From assembly GCA_021777355.1 (NCBI GenBank), contig JAJYDO010000014.1, positions 1 through 42,786 on the forward strand: a stretch of 42,786 bases of DNA. Direction: 5' to 3'. The translations under genes and the position numbers were made by a program. Positions 17,518 through 26,842 of the stretch are shown piece after piece (position 1 is the stretch's first letter; every line of letters begins with the position of its first letter). The stretch is from Actinomycetes bacterium. Lineage in GTDB: Bacteria; Actinomycetota; Acidimicrobiia; Acidimicrobiales; JABEUL01. The notes beneath the pieces were generated by a model, which was not told where the DNA came from, made no database searches, and saw only the letters and a list, made by a program, of their open reading frames with translations.

Positions 17518-18807
17518 TTGCATTTGATATGGCAAATGCAGGCGAGCAAGCGCGTTTTTAAAGTGAGCGGAAAACGTGTTTCAAGTCGTCTTTTCATATT
17601 GGTCCAGTTTTTTCTGTCGTTAGCTGTTGCACTCAGTGCATGTAGTTCGTCTACTAACTCGCATCAGATATCCGGGAACGGCCCCGGTGGGTCTAACTTG
17701 CCAAACTTTCCCGATTCACAAGATTTTTACAAGCTGCCATCTAGTGTCCCATATGAGCCTCCCGGCACTTTAGTCAGAGTCCAGCAGGTGGGAACGGCGG
17801 GCGGATATACCACTTTGAGAGTAATGTATCATTCAACTGATTCTCACAGCCACGACGCGTTGGTAACCGGACTAGTCACTTATCCGGATGCTAAAGCACC
17901 TTCTGGAGGTTGGCCAGTTATATCCTGGGATCACGGAACAATTGGAATGAGCCAAAGTTGCGCGCCCAGCAGAATGGGACTTAGCGGAGCATCACCTAAT
18001 TTTTCAGTTCAAGCAGATTACGTGGAAACAGATTATCTGGGGCTTGGTATCGACGGAGAGATTAGTCCTTATTTGAACCGCCTGACAGAAGGGTACTCAA
18101 CTATTGACATTGTCAGAGCCTTGAAATATATTCCAGATGCTCATGCAAGCAATAACTGGTTAGTTGTGGGAGACTCAGAGGGAGGGCACGCTGCATTGGC
18201 CACAGGCGAACTGGCCCCTAGCTACGCTCCTGAAATCCACCTTCTTGGAACAGTAGCAGTAGCTCCCGGTGCGATGCTTTCTCAAACTTTTCCAAGTGAC
18301 AATCCGATACTTATTGACCTTATTACTGTCATGGTCGTCTACGGATACCACGCAAGTGACCCTTCAGTAGATCCCAATCAAGTGATTGCACCTGCTGCAC
18401 AGGGTCTAGGGAAGCTTATTGATACCGAGTGCGCAGGTCAGGTTGCCACTAATTTGATTGGAATTTACCAAAAAACCAATGGCCATATATTCAAATATCC
18501 TCCGCTTCAAAGTCCTTTGGGGGAGACATGGTTAAAAAATAATGATGTTCCGCAGGCAAAAACACAAAGCCCGATACTCGTGATTGCAGGAGGCCAAGAT
18601 GTAATAGCCGTTCCGGCCAGGATCAATGCTCTAGTGCCTAAACTGTGCGCACTCGGCGACACTGTATCAATTCAGTGGTTCAAAGACGCCACTCATTTGA
18701 ATGAGACGGAGGTTGCTACTCCCGAAATTGGTGCCTGGCTAAAAGATCGATTGGCTGGCAAGTCGCCTCCGTCGAATTGCCCCTACACTCCTCCGGCATC
18801 GACTTAA
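17518..18807 (+). CDS. secreted alpha/beta-hydrolase lipoprotein (lipase/esterase-like)
   Basis: A 429-residue alpha/beta hydrolase with signal LFILVQFFLSLAVALSAC and lipobox Cys42. The nucleophile elbow VVGDSEGGHAAL (GxSxG), the acid region VIAGGQDVIAVPAR and the histidine in FKDATHLNE form a plausible Ser-Asp-His triad, as in secretory lipases of the LIP type. Substrate unknown. The TTG start is uncertain; ATG at 17536 and GTG at 17563 are in frame and would still leave a full signal peptide. 177 bp separate it from the upstream lipoprotein gene. Confidence 0.82.
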   Translation: MHLIWQMQASKRVFKVSGKRVSSRLFILVQFFLSLAVALSACSSSTNSHQISGNGPGGSNLPNFPDSQDFYKLPSSVPYEPPGTLVRVQQVGTAGGYTTLRVMYHSTDSHSHDALVTGLVTYPDAKAPSGGWPVISWDHGTIGMSQSCAPSRMGLSGASPNFSVQADYVETDYLGLGIDGEISPYLNRLTEGYSTIDIVRALKYIPDAHASNNWLVVGDSEGGHAALATGELAPSYAPEIHLLGTVAVAPGAMLSQTFPSDNPILIDLITVMVVYGYHASDPSVDPNQVIAPAAQGLGKLIDTECAGQVATNLIGIYQKTNGHIFKYPPLQSPLGETWLKNNDVPQAKTQSPILVIAGGQDVIAVPARINALVPKLCALGDTVSIQWFKDATHLNETEVATPEIGAWLKDRLAGKSPPSNCPYTPPAST

Positions 18808-19340
18808 CCGTATTATTTTTAAAATAGCGGATCCAAATTCGAAATGCAATCCGACTAATACAATTGACTATTGTTCATATTGGCACTGCAATGTGCTCTA
18901 GCCCGCGATTTCTAATCAATTATCTTTTTAGCACTCTCATCAATATTATTGGTTAAGGTTCCATGAACTCTTAGGCCAACTTATTTCGGGTCAATATTTC
19001 TCACAGTCAAGTAAGTTGTCGCATTCGACTTAAACTAGGGATTCGATAGCAGAGAGCTATTATCTAACGATTGAGTGACTATGGTGAAGGAAGTTCCGAG
19101 TGCACATATGCCATCAAGGCAGGTGGAAAAATGTCAAGGCTCAACTAAATGTCTCGGGCCAATATAGATCTAACCGTTTTAACTATATTTTTCTAGGATC
19201 TCTCTTTCGAAGACAGTTTTGGCGGTGCAATCTTGGTCGATAGACATCGTAATTAATCAACCTCTGACCTCTCTCTTTAACAACTCTGGCTCGAGTGGAA
19301 CCCTTGTGTTTTAAGTCTTTAAAGAGTGCCAAGATCAGGG
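18808..19340. other. long non-coding stretch, nothing recognised
   Basis: More than 500 bp between lipase and pdtaS hold no convincing frame on either strand. The part from about 19020 to 19165 is less AT-rich and contains self-complementary pieces such as CCGAG (near 19098) and CTCGG (near 19155). It could encode a structured RNA, but it matches none of the riboswitches or housekeeping RNAs I know. Confidence 0.35.
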
Positions 19341-19369
19341 AAATAGGTGTTCGCAATGAACACCTATTT
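19341..19369 (-). terminator. bidirectional hairpin terminator
   Basis: AAATAGGTGTTC (19341-19352) and GAACACCTATTT (19358-19369) form a perfect 12-bp stem with a 5-nt loop. It lies about 95 bp beyond the pdtaS stop and can end that transcript. The A-start/T-end stem also suits transcripts coming from the left. Confidence 0.7.
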
Positions 19370-19462
19370 TGAGACTAAACAAGTCTACATACAGGTACTT
19401 TATAAATTAGGACTTCTTTAAAACCTCTGTTTTGAAATATCTGCAGAGTGCTTGGAAGCAGC

Positions 19463-20971
19463 CTATATCTCCACTGTCGTTGGTGCCCGAGTAGGGCTAA
19501 TTGGAATAGTAAGTCTCGCAACAGTTCCACCGTCGTTAAATAGAGTTAGCTCGCCTGCCATCTGGCTTCTAACCAAATCTCTCACAAGTGAAAGTCCTAA
19601 CGTCCCTGTTGAATCAAGAGTGAATCCATCGGGAAGGCCAACGCCATTGTCTCTAACTTCAACCGTCAAAAGATCGCTGCTGTGGGACAGTACAAGGTCA
19701 ATAGTGCCAACCTCGCCGCTTTCATCTTTTTCATTATCTACCGGCTCAAAGGCATGTTCCACTGCATTTTGAAGTAATTCGGCAACTGCCACGGCCAGAG
19801 GAGTGGCAATCTCGGCCAATACCGCTCCAGCATCTCCATGAACCTTGATCTCTATGGGCCGCTCGGTCATCACAGTATCTGTTGCTAAGCGAACCAAGGA
19901 TCTAACAATTTCATTAAAAGGTACTTGACTTGCACTGTCTCTTGAGAGAATTTCATGGACAATGGCAATTGAGCGGATCCTGCGCTCTGCTTCGCGGAGA
20001 GCTTCTGTAGCTTTGGGCTCATCAAGTCTCCTGGTTTGGAGTCTAAGAAGCGACGAAATTGTTTGCAAATTGTTTTTGACTCTATGGTGGACCTCTCTTA
20101 TAGCAGCATCCTTAGTCAATAAAAGTCGGTCTCTTCGTCTCAGCTCAGTCACATCTCGAAGGAGAATAAATGCTCCGGTGATTTTCTTAGCCGCAAGAAT
20201 TGGGACGCATTGGGCAAGTATGTAAATGTCGCCCCTTCTCTCAATTTCTTCAATTACAGGAACTTGACTAGCAAATGCTCCTTGCATGGCCCCCACGCCA
20301 ATTCCTAAATCTTCCATTTGGCTTCCAACTACTGGAATGTGAACCCCGGTTCTGTGAAGCACGCTCACTGAGTTTGGCGAGGCAAATGAGACTAGGCCAT
20401 GTGAGTCTATGACAAGTACTCCGTCTCCCACTCTTGGAGCTTCTTCGACAGAAACTGACTCCCCCGGAAACGGAAATGCCCCTTCTGCAATCATCCTTGA
20501 GAGGCCGGTTGCAAGTTCATGGTAGGTGTGCTCAAGCTGCCCCGGTCTTCTCCCGGCTTCTTCTTCCCAGACCATAGTTACAACACCCAGTGTTTTAGTC
20601 GGGACACGCCTTACCGGAATTGCCGATATGAGAACCGGATCTGGTCTCTCGCCTAAGTCCCTCGTACCATTTACAATTCGTCCGCTTACCAGCGCTTCGG
20701 CCACTATTGGGACTTCGGCAATCGGAACCTGTTTTCCGATAAGATCCTGGGGATAGAGGGTCTGGCTGGTAGAAGGTCTAACCTGGCCAACAATTACATA
20801 ATTGCCTTGGTCAGAAAGTGAAGGAACATAAAGAAGTAGGTCGCCAAAAGCAAAATCAGCTACCAACCCCCAAGCTGCTCTAAGGCGCTTTAAGTGATCA
20901 ATATCTTCCTCATCGAGACCTAAATTATCATCAAGAGGGTCTATTGGTGACTCCAAGTCCATTTCGCTCAC
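19463..20971 (-). CDS. pdtaS: PdtaS-like sensor histidine kinase
   Basis: A 502-residue cytosolic kinase matching mycobacterial PdtaS in length and layout: GAF domain about residues 25-160, PAS about 180-280, HisKA_2 motif IREVHHRVKNNLQTISSLL (acceptor His295 or His296), then an HATPase_c domain with ELLQNAVEHAF (N box), DNGVGLPDGF (G1) and GTLGLSLVRDLV (G2). PdtaS phosphorylates the RNA-binding antiterminator PdtaR, which is not in this window. The GTG at 20971 opens the gene with only weak GTGGAA before it. Nearness to a WhiB1-like gene mirrors Mycobacterium. Confidence 0.9.
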   Translation of the reverse strand: MSEMDLESPIDPLDDNLGLDEEDIDHLKRLRAAWGLVADFAFGDLLLYVPSLSDQGNYVIVGQVRPSTSQTLYPQDLIGKQVPIAEVPIVAEALVSGRIVNGTRDLGERPDPVLISAIPVRRVPTKTLGVVTMVWEEEAGRRPGQLEHTYHELATGLSRMIAEGAFPFPGESVSVEEAPRVGDGVLVIDSHGLVSFASPNSVSVLHRTGVHIPVVGSQMEDLGIGVGAMQGAFASQVPVIEEIERRGDIYILAQCVPILAAKKITGAFILLRDVTELRRRDRLLLTKDAAIREVHHRVKNNLQTISSLLRLQTRRLDEPKATEALREAERRIRSIAIVHEILSRDSASQVPFNEIVRSLVRLATDTVMTERPIEIKVHGDAGAVLAEIATPLAVAVAELLQNAVEHAFEPVDNEKDESGEVGTIDLVLSHSSDLLTVEVRDNGVGLPDGFTLDSTGTLGLSLVRDLVRSQMAGELTLFNDGGTVARLTIPISPTRAPTTVEI

Positions 20972-21785
20972 ATTTCCACTTTAAACGACTTTACCTCTCT
21001 GACTTTGTAAATCGATTGGATAGTCAATTAGCAAAACCAAATATGACACATAAACCACGGTTTAGTTGGCAAATGTTACTTAGTTTGCCTAAAGGCCGGT
21101 GACAAGCCTAGAAGTATAGATTCAGAAAGCAAAACTTTGGTGAAGATGCATAATTTAATTAACTGTCATGTGCGCCTTCATAATAAGTGCTCACAAAATA
21201 TCGGGCACACATTATTTAAAAAATAATTGTTACTCTGCTTTATCGCACAACTCCTTGAGCAATTTATTTTGCCTTCAACCCACAAAATCCCTTGGGTTTG
21301 AACATCGCCAGTCACTTAGCGATGCACCGATCCCAATTCAACATTTCTTTGCCAATATCTGTTGCATAATTCGGCAAGACATAAGTTCATAGGAGACATA
21401 AAGTCATGCTGAATGTATTGTGGAGACTTTGAAAGTAACGATGGCATTTTTGGCTTGCAAGGCGGCTACTTGGGAAAAGAGCTTTGCCACCAGGAATTGT
21501 TGGATCGTCTTAAACTACGTCGGTGTAATTTATTCTTCTAACTCGCCTGAATTCTAAAACGAAATGCATTTCTAAATCGGATAATAATTGAGGCTATTTA
21601 CCCGCCAAAGGCGACATTTGCTTATTTGGATTTGGTTATGCTGCTTCGATTTCTCTTGTTCCAAGTCGGGAGATTGAAATGCACACTCTGATTTTCAGAA
21701 TTGCGATATAGAACTGAAAAATTACTTGAAATGGAGTAGTGCCAGCTAGTAATCTTTAAGTTAAAAGTGGTTAAAGTGAGGTTGG
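20972..21785. other. 814-bp non-coding stretch, nothing recognised
   Basis: AT-rich region between the divergently placed pdtaS and Big-domain genes. Short frames near 21168-21392 and 21622-21816 lack ribosome-binding sites and protein-like composition. No clear hairpin or known RNA is seen. It must hold both flanking promoters, but none is convincing. Confidence 0.5.
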
Positions 21786-23141
21786 GTGAAAAAGCATAAA
21801 GCGGGAAAGGTTTCAATTGGCTCGAAATTAAAAGGCCGAAAAAAGAAGCCCCATAAGCCGACTACGGGAATTGGCAAAAAAAAAGCTGCAGCAGTGGTTT
21901 TAATATCCTTGGCTTTGATTGCTACGGGACTTACGCTTTTTAAATCAAAATCAAGTTCAGCAGCATCTGTATGCAAAACAGGTCATGTTTGCGTGGTGCC
22001 GTCCTCAGGGAAACATCAAGTGACACTAGTTACAATAAGTTGGGGAAGCAAAGCTTCTGTCCCGTCTGCGGGTTATTCGGCGAATTTCACCGACACGGCT
22101 ACACATATAACGTATAGGACTCAATCGCTTCCCGGTTCGCAATCACGCCACTCATTCAAGACTTATACTCCCTACGAACCTTGCATCCAAGCATCACAAG
22201 CCACGCAAACTACTTCCCCCGGGAAAAACGGGAAAACTTCTTCGGCAATTTCTTTTAGTGTTACATTGGCAAGCAACAACGGAGATTCTCCTCCCAAGTT
22301 GGTGCCTGGAAAGTTTAAAATGACCTGTAAAAGCGGAACACTTGTAGCATTTGCTGACAAGCCTGCCCCAGATACCGTTCCACCGGATGGAAAATCTACA
22401 TCAACGATTTCCGTACATCTCTACACTGTTTGGGTTGATGGAAATATTCCTCCTCAACCGGCTGGAGGTTGGGCCGTGCCGGGCCAAAATGGTGTGAGCA
22501 TAGCCCCGCTTGGTGGGGTAAGAGTAAATTTCACCACTGATCTTGGAACGCTTACATCTTCAAACGGATCCAGTGGACAGATGGTTTATGCAACTACAGA
22601 TATGTCGGGAACTGCTTCAGTCACAATTAGTTCCAGCCTCGTTGGAATCGCCCATATTACACCTATTGCTAAAGACAGGATAGGCGAAGGGTCACTTAAC
22701 TCCTCTGTTCAAAAGCTCGTTCATGCGACCCCTGGGCCCACTAAGCCATATAAACCCTTAGAAGTTAACTTCCCTCCGACTATGGTTCCAATAAGTGCAC
22801 TGTTTGTGCCGGCGTATTACACCACTTATTACACTGAAGGCGCATCACCTTCTACGGGATTGACATACAAATGGTCGGTTTCTATTCCGCCTGATCCGGG
22901 TTGTGCCGCTGGTTTTTCCCAAGATGCTCAAAATGTCAACCAAGCCGATTGGTATCATGCAGATGACAGCGAGGGAGGACCGTGCTCGCACGGACCCAAT
23001 CAGTATGGACCTAAAGGACACCCCGGTATAGTTACTGTTGTTGTCTCCGGCGGGGGGTTCACCTGCCAGGCCACCTACGACGGCACCTTGACAGGAAAGG
23101 GTCCGAACCCTTCTGGTTGTTCCCACATTCCAGGCTCGTAG
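21786..23141 (+). CDS. membrane-anchored surface protein with Big-like domain
   Basis: A 451-residue protein of unknown role. A very basic cytoplasmic start (many Lys up to residue 37) leads into one transmembrane helix (AAAVVLISLALIATGLTLF), so the body is outside. Residues about 195-300, with PDGKSTSTISVHL, GVRVNFTTDLGTLTSSNG and GTASVTISSSLVGIAHI, look like a bacterial Ig-like (Big_1/invasin) domain. The rest is Ser/Thr/Pro-rich with three paired-looking cysteines near the C-terminus. The GTG start has GTGAGG upstream. It could be an adhesin or wall protein; function not known. Confidence 0.7.
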   Translation: MKKHKAGKVSIGSKLKGRKKKPHKPTTGIGKKKAAAVVLISLALIATGLTLFKSKSSSAASVCKTGHVCVVPSSGKHQVTLVTISWGSKASVPSAGYSANFTDTATHITYRTQSLPGSQSRHSFKTYTPYEPCIQASQATQTTSPGKNGKTSSAISFSVTLASNNGDSPPKLVPGKFKMTCKSGTLVAFADKPAPDTVPPDGKSTSTISVHLYTVWVDGNIPPQPAGGWAVPGQNGVSIAPLGGVRVNFTTDLGTLTSSNGSSGQMVYATTDMSGTASVTISSSLVGIAHITPIAKDRIGEGSLNSSVQKLVHATPGPTKPYKPLEVNFPPTMVPISALFVPAYYTTYYTEGASPSTGLTYKWSVSIPPDPGCAAGFSQDAQNVNQADWYHADDSEGGPCSHGPNQYGPKGHPGIVTVVVSGGGFTCQATYDGTLTGKGPNPSGCSHIPGS

Positions 23142-23335
23142 CTCCCAAATTTTTAATATCTTCTCTATCGGCATTAGTTTGCCTGCCGGATTTGACATCT
23201 TCCAAATAGAAGTCATCGAAAATTAAAAAGACGAAGCTTTTTATTGGCAAGTACTTTACGAGCCCGATCAATTTGGAAATGGCGAGAGAAATTTCGGCAA
23301 TAATAAATTAGCCAACAAAGTTCTCTGGAAGATAA

Positions 23336-24202
23336 TTAGCTGCCTATGTCGGTGGCGTCTATGCCTTCTAAAATTTGTCCCACTCGATCGAGCGCTAGTT
23401 GTTCCACGCGGGCAGAAGGCTCGTCCAGAGAGTTTGAAATCATCCTCAAACCGGCTGCTCTCTTCGTGCTAAAAAGTTCTACAAAATATCTAATTCCCGT
23501 CGAAGCCATTTCGTGACTTTTTGAATCATTTAGTACTTTCAATAAACCTGTAACAATGTCTTCACTCGAAATAGATTGGATGAGGCGATAGACATCTAGT
23601 GCATCTTTATCGACAAATCGGTTCTGGCTATGTTGCCTTTCATGAATCTTATATGATTTTGCAATAATAAGTGAAGCAGGACCGGCAACACTTACGGCAA
23701 TCTGGCGGCAATCATTACTCTCAAGTCCTGAAATAATCTTAAGGCCATTGTCAATAAGCACAGCCTCTATGCCGTCTACTTTTCGCGCCACTCTTTTATT
23801 ATGCCCGTCCAACTTTGCGCTTCGTCGAGACTGGCGAGTGACGAATGAACTTGGAACCATCAGATCAACGGGAATATGAACAGTATTTCCGCCTAATTCA
23901 ATGGACTTTGTCCACTGGCCAGGGCTCCCATTTTCAAGGAGTTCGAATCCGGCGCTAGTCATAGTATGAAAAATTTCTGGAGAATGAGAGAGTTGCATTG
24001 GATTAATGGCAAGATCAGCATCTTTGGTATAGGGTGAAATTGCAAGTTCGGAGCTTCCAGCATGCAAATAAACAGCCTGAGCACCGACTACCACAATTGA
24101 TTTCCTGTGCTCAACGAGCGCCTCAAGTGCGTCTAAAAGAACGCGTCTGGCTCCTATATAGATTTCTTGAGTTTCAAGCATCGCTAGTTTTTTCGATTTC
24201 AT
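23336..24202 (-). CDS. AbiEii-like nucleotidyltransferase, candidate toxin
   Basis: A 288-residue protein resembling minimal nucleotidyltransferases of the AbiEii/type IV toxin group. The active-site pattern is VVVGAQAVYLHAG followed by YTKDADLAI, giving the two metal aspartates, and a third acidic site may be VDLMVP. It overlaps the upstream regulator-like gene by 29 nt, or 8 nt if the internal ATG at 24181 is the true start. AbiEii proteins transfer nucleotides onto targets and are held in check by AbiEi. The pair is too diverged for a firm name. Confidence 0.6.
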   Translation of the reverse strand: MKSKKLAMLETQEIYIGARRVLLDALEALVEHRKSIVVVGAQAVYLHAGSSELAISPYTKDADLAINPMQLSHSPEIFHTMTSAGFELLENGSPGQWTKSIELGGNTVHIPVDLMVPSSFVTRQSRRSAKLDGHNKRVARKVDGIEAVLIDNGLKIISGLESNDCRQIAVSVAGPASLIIAKSYKIHERQHSQNRFVDKDALDVYRLIQSISSEDIVTGLLKVLNDSKSHEMASTGIRYFVELFSTKRAAGLRMISNSLDEPSARVEQLALDRVGQILEGIDATDIGS

Positions 24203-25298
24203 CTAAGAATTCATCTACATTGTTAAATCTCCAAATAGATTCATTTTTTGCCATCCAATCCATGAGAGCCTCTCCTTCCGCTGGCATCCTCCCATATCCG
24301 GATAAACAGTCAGTTACTACTTGGCTTGGTGTTGCATAGTACAATCCTCCAGCTTCCTTTTTAAGAAATGAATAAGAATTGCCTTTTTTCGCACGCACTA
24401 TCATGACATTTGCACCATCGTCGGCCGGCAATAGATCTAGTTCTGCTTCAATCTCAATTTGACTGAACAGCTTGTTGCTATACATGACCAGAAGGGAAGG
24501 CGCGGCAATTGGTGCAATTTGGTACGCAGCGAAAGAACCAGTTATGGTTAATGAGTTCTTTAAAGGCGGGTTACTAACTTTTTCTAAAAGTTGGCTTAAA
24601 CTCGTTCTAGCTATGTATTTTAAAACTTCATTTGAGTCAAAAGTCGGAGATTCTTGAGCAATTCTCAACAACAATGAACGCCAGTCGACTTCTTTCACTG
24701 GTCCTCTTGCATTTCGTTCGATATATCCTTCCTTGTATATGACTTTGAGTATGCGCGAAATAAATCCACGGTTGATTAAAGTAGCCTTCTCTATATCAAC
24801 CACGCCGTAAGGAGGTTTGACATCCACTAAGAATCTCATAAGTCTTATAGCACTTGTGCTGTGAAGGGAATCTTGGAATTTTATGAGTACGGGTTTTGAG
24901 TTGGATGCGATTTTCAAAAATATTGGCAAGTCTTTAGGAGCTAGAAGAATATTTCCTGATGCATCAAAGTAGCTGAATCCATCCTGCTCGAGAGCGGCGC
25001 GACTTTTTAAACTCAAATAATTACTTACAACTAGTATGTCTTGGCAATTTCCAACTTCGCGTATTTTGCGGCCAATTCTTCCGTATAACGTGTCTAAATC
25101 CCTGGGCTGAAAGTTTCGAAATACCACTACCAGGAATTGAGCAGAAAACTGGCCATTTTTTGATTTCAAGTCGATTTGGACTAGCTCACCGTTGTCAGCG
25201 CTTTTATGGGGTTTAATTTGCCAGTTAGGCGCCAGCTGACGTTCGAGCATGTCGAGTGATTGGCTTAGAAGAGCTGAGTCATTGTGGCTATCGGTCAC
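24174..25298 (-). CDS. AbiEi-like winged-helix regulator, candidate antitoxin
   Basis: A 374-residue protein encoded just before the nucleotidyltransferase. The N-terminal part contains LVVSNYLSLKSRAALEQDG and FDASGNILLA, a pattern seen in actinobacterial proteins paired with nucleotidyltransferases. Around residues 145-200 is a winged helix (IRLMRFLVDVKPPYGVVDI, then LINRGFISRILKVIYKEGYI). The C-terminal half has LLVMYSN and ELDLLPADDGANVMIV, like AbiEi family C-terminal domains. It opens with GTG exactly at a predicted transcription start (leaderless). The inverted repeat in its promoter fits autorepression. Confidence 0.6.
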   Translation of the reverse strand: MTDSHNDSALLSQSLDMLERQLAPNWQIKPHKSADNGELVQIDLKSKNGQFSAQFLVVVFRNFQPRDLDTLYGRIGRKIREVGNCQDILVVSNYLSLKSRAALEQDGFSYFDASGNILLAPKDLPIFLKIASNSKPVLIKFQDSLHSTSAIRLMRFLVDVKPPYGVVDIEKATLINRGFISRILKVIYKEGYIERNARGPVKEVDWRSLLLRIAQESPTFDSNEVLKYIARTSLSQLLEKVSNPPLKNSLTITGSFAAYQIAPIAAPSLLVMYSNKLFSQIEIEAELDLLPADDGANVMIVRAKKGNSYSFLKKEAGGLYYATPSQVVTDCLSGYGRMPAEGEALMDWMAKNESIWRFNNVDEFLDEIEKTSDA

Positions 25299-25305
25299 AT
25301 TGTAG

Positions 25306-25335
25306 AGTATACCAGTAAATTAGTGGAATGTACAA
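25306..25335 (-). promoter_or_regulatory. leaderless promoter of the AbiE-like module
   Basis: On the minus strand TTGTAC (25335-25330), 18 bp and TATACT (25311-25306) predict initiation at about 25298, the GTG itself. Confidence 0.65.
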
Positions 25336-25365
25336 AATACCTGTAGTTTACTGGACCTGTAAATT
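25312..25365. promoter_or_regulatory. inverted and direct repeats, probable operator
   Basis: CCAGTAAA (25312-25319) touches the -10 box, and its complement TTTACTGG (25347-25354) lies upstream of the -35. Overlapping this are direct repeats ACCTGTAGTTT (25339-25349) and ACCTGTAAATT (25355-25365), 16 bp apart. AbiEi antitoxins bind inverted repeats in their own promoters, and this arrangement fits. Confidence 0.55.
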
Positions 25366-25954
25366 GATATACATTAACAACTTAATCTGGAAAAACCATC
25401 AGTGCAGGCATTTTTCATGAGAATAGGCCTAATTTGAAATTGCAACAAAACTCTCTATCAGATTTGGAGCAGAAACGGCTGCCTGATTAAGCACCGCAAC
25501 TATTAAGTTGTAGAAGTGCAAAATGGCTTGGATTCTCTTTGGCGCTAAGGCTACTTATGCCCGTTTGGCGTCGACAATTTAGAGTAACGACACTAGATGC
25601 TTTAAGATTGTGCTCGATTGAAGCAGTTAGATTTCTTGAAACGAATCTCTTTGATAGTGTGGTCATTTGACAATCCTGATGGAGCGGCGCTGGACTCCAA
25701 AATGACAGAAATAGTCATTGTGCTAACCGTTACACAGCCTTCAATTGTTTAGACAATTATCCGCCATTCTTGTTTGATTGCTGCTGCAATTTGAATGCGT
25801 ATTTTTTTATGAAGCAGACTTGGTTTATTTATAACTTGAGGTTGCAAGTGATTCAGAAATCAAAGTTTTCAAGTTAATCTTTCTGAAACTTGGTTCACTT
25901 GGATCATGTTGATAGTTCAAGGCGTTGCACGACAGTGGAAATATTTTGAAAAGG
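25366..25954. other. non-coding stretch, nothing recognised
   Basis: About 590 bp of AT-rich sequence between the AbiE-like promoter and the PHP phosphatase stop. No frame with supporting signals, RNA gene or strong hairpin was seen; it may be decayed sequence. Confidence 0.5.
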
Positions 25955-26833
25955 TTAAACCGGTACTTCTCTCTTTAGCCTTTTATCAAAGGCTGCGAGA
26001 GTACTTACTCCTCTTGACTCAAGCATTTTACGCATTGAACTGGTCCTGTCGGCAACATCGACAATTTTATGTGCATCAGATGCCGTAGTAAGTGGAACTC
26101 CAAGTTTTATAAATTCATCCAAAAGATCTGTACTTGGATACTGTTCCTGAACGGGCTTTCGCCAACCCGCCGATGACAGCTCAGCAGCCATGCCGCTCTT
26201 TATTGCTGCATTCGCCATTCTGAAATTAAGTTCGGAACGCAATTCATTATTATCTAGTTTTCTGCCGGTAACTTTAATCAGATCTGGGTGGGCTAATACA
26301 TCGCAAGTTTTGGTGTCTGCTAACTCTTCAAGGGCTTCGACATAAGATGTCCAAACCTTATCCAGATCTCGCTTCTCCCATTCTGACATCGAAAGTTCGT
26401 CGTCGATATCATCAAATCGCCAGGTGCCCAACCAATGAATTGAACCCAGCAAGACATCGAATGGATAATCGTTAACTACTTTTGACACCTTATCCATTCG
26501 ATCTTTGTAAAAATCCACCTCAAGGCCAATTACAATCGGAAGTCCCATGGATTTGGCCTGACTTGCTATTTCAACATATTCATCCAAGTCCTCGGTGGCA
26601 TGAAAATCCCAGTAATCTTTCATGCTCTTTGCCAAAGCTGGATCCGGCTCAACTTCGTCCCACCAGTTCTTAAGAGCAGCAGTTGCTTGTTTGAACCTAA
26701 AGAAGTGTTCGGTAATTGCAATCTCCTCTACTCCTTGAGATTGGGCTTTGTCACAGTAGTTTGCCAACTCTTCCAGCGTTGCCTCTCGAGCTCTGTCTGA
26801 ATGGGCCCACAAATGCAAGTGATAGTCAATCAA
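25955..26833 (-). CDS. PHP-family histidinol-phosphatase-like hydrolase
   Basis: A 292-residue PHP-domain metallophosphoesterase, closest to HisJ/HisK-type histidinol phosphatases. Metal-binding motifs appear in order: DYHLHLWAHSD, ITEHFF, GLEVDF, LLGSIHW, VLAHPDLIK and ASDAHKI. It could dephosphorylate histidinol phosphate, but no other his gene is nearby, so another phosphoester is possible. It is the last gene of the LLM-DUF3107-ArsA operon, 9 bp after the methyltransferase. Confidence 0.85.
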   Translation of the reverse strand: MIDYHLHLWAHSDRAREATLEELANYCDKAQSQGVEEIAITEHFFRFKQATAALKNWWDEVEPDPALAKSMKDYWDFHATEDLDEYVEIASQAKSMGLPIVIGLEVDFYKDRMDKVSKVVNDYPFDVLLGSIHWLGTWRFDDIDDELSMSEWEKRDLDKVWTSYVEALEELADTKTCDVLAHPDLIKVTGRKLDNNELRSELNFRMANAAIKSGMAAELSSAGWRKPVQEQYPSTDLLDEFIKLGVPLTTASDAHKIVDVADRTSSMRKMLESRGVSTLAAFDKRLKREVPV

Positions 26834-26842
26834 GAGTTTTGC

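Noticed and set aside
18864-18892. Possible promoter TTGACT-17-TGCAAT for a small RNA
   Set aside because: The -10 matches poorly and there is no independent support.
21168-21392. 74-codon frame on the plus strand
   Set aside because: No ribosome-binding site or leaderless promoter, and composition is not protein-like; probably chance.
23941-23950. GTTCGAATCC, a tRNA T-loop-like sequence
   Set aside because: It lies inside the nucleotidyltransferase gene and no acceptor stem or anticodon arm surrounds it.
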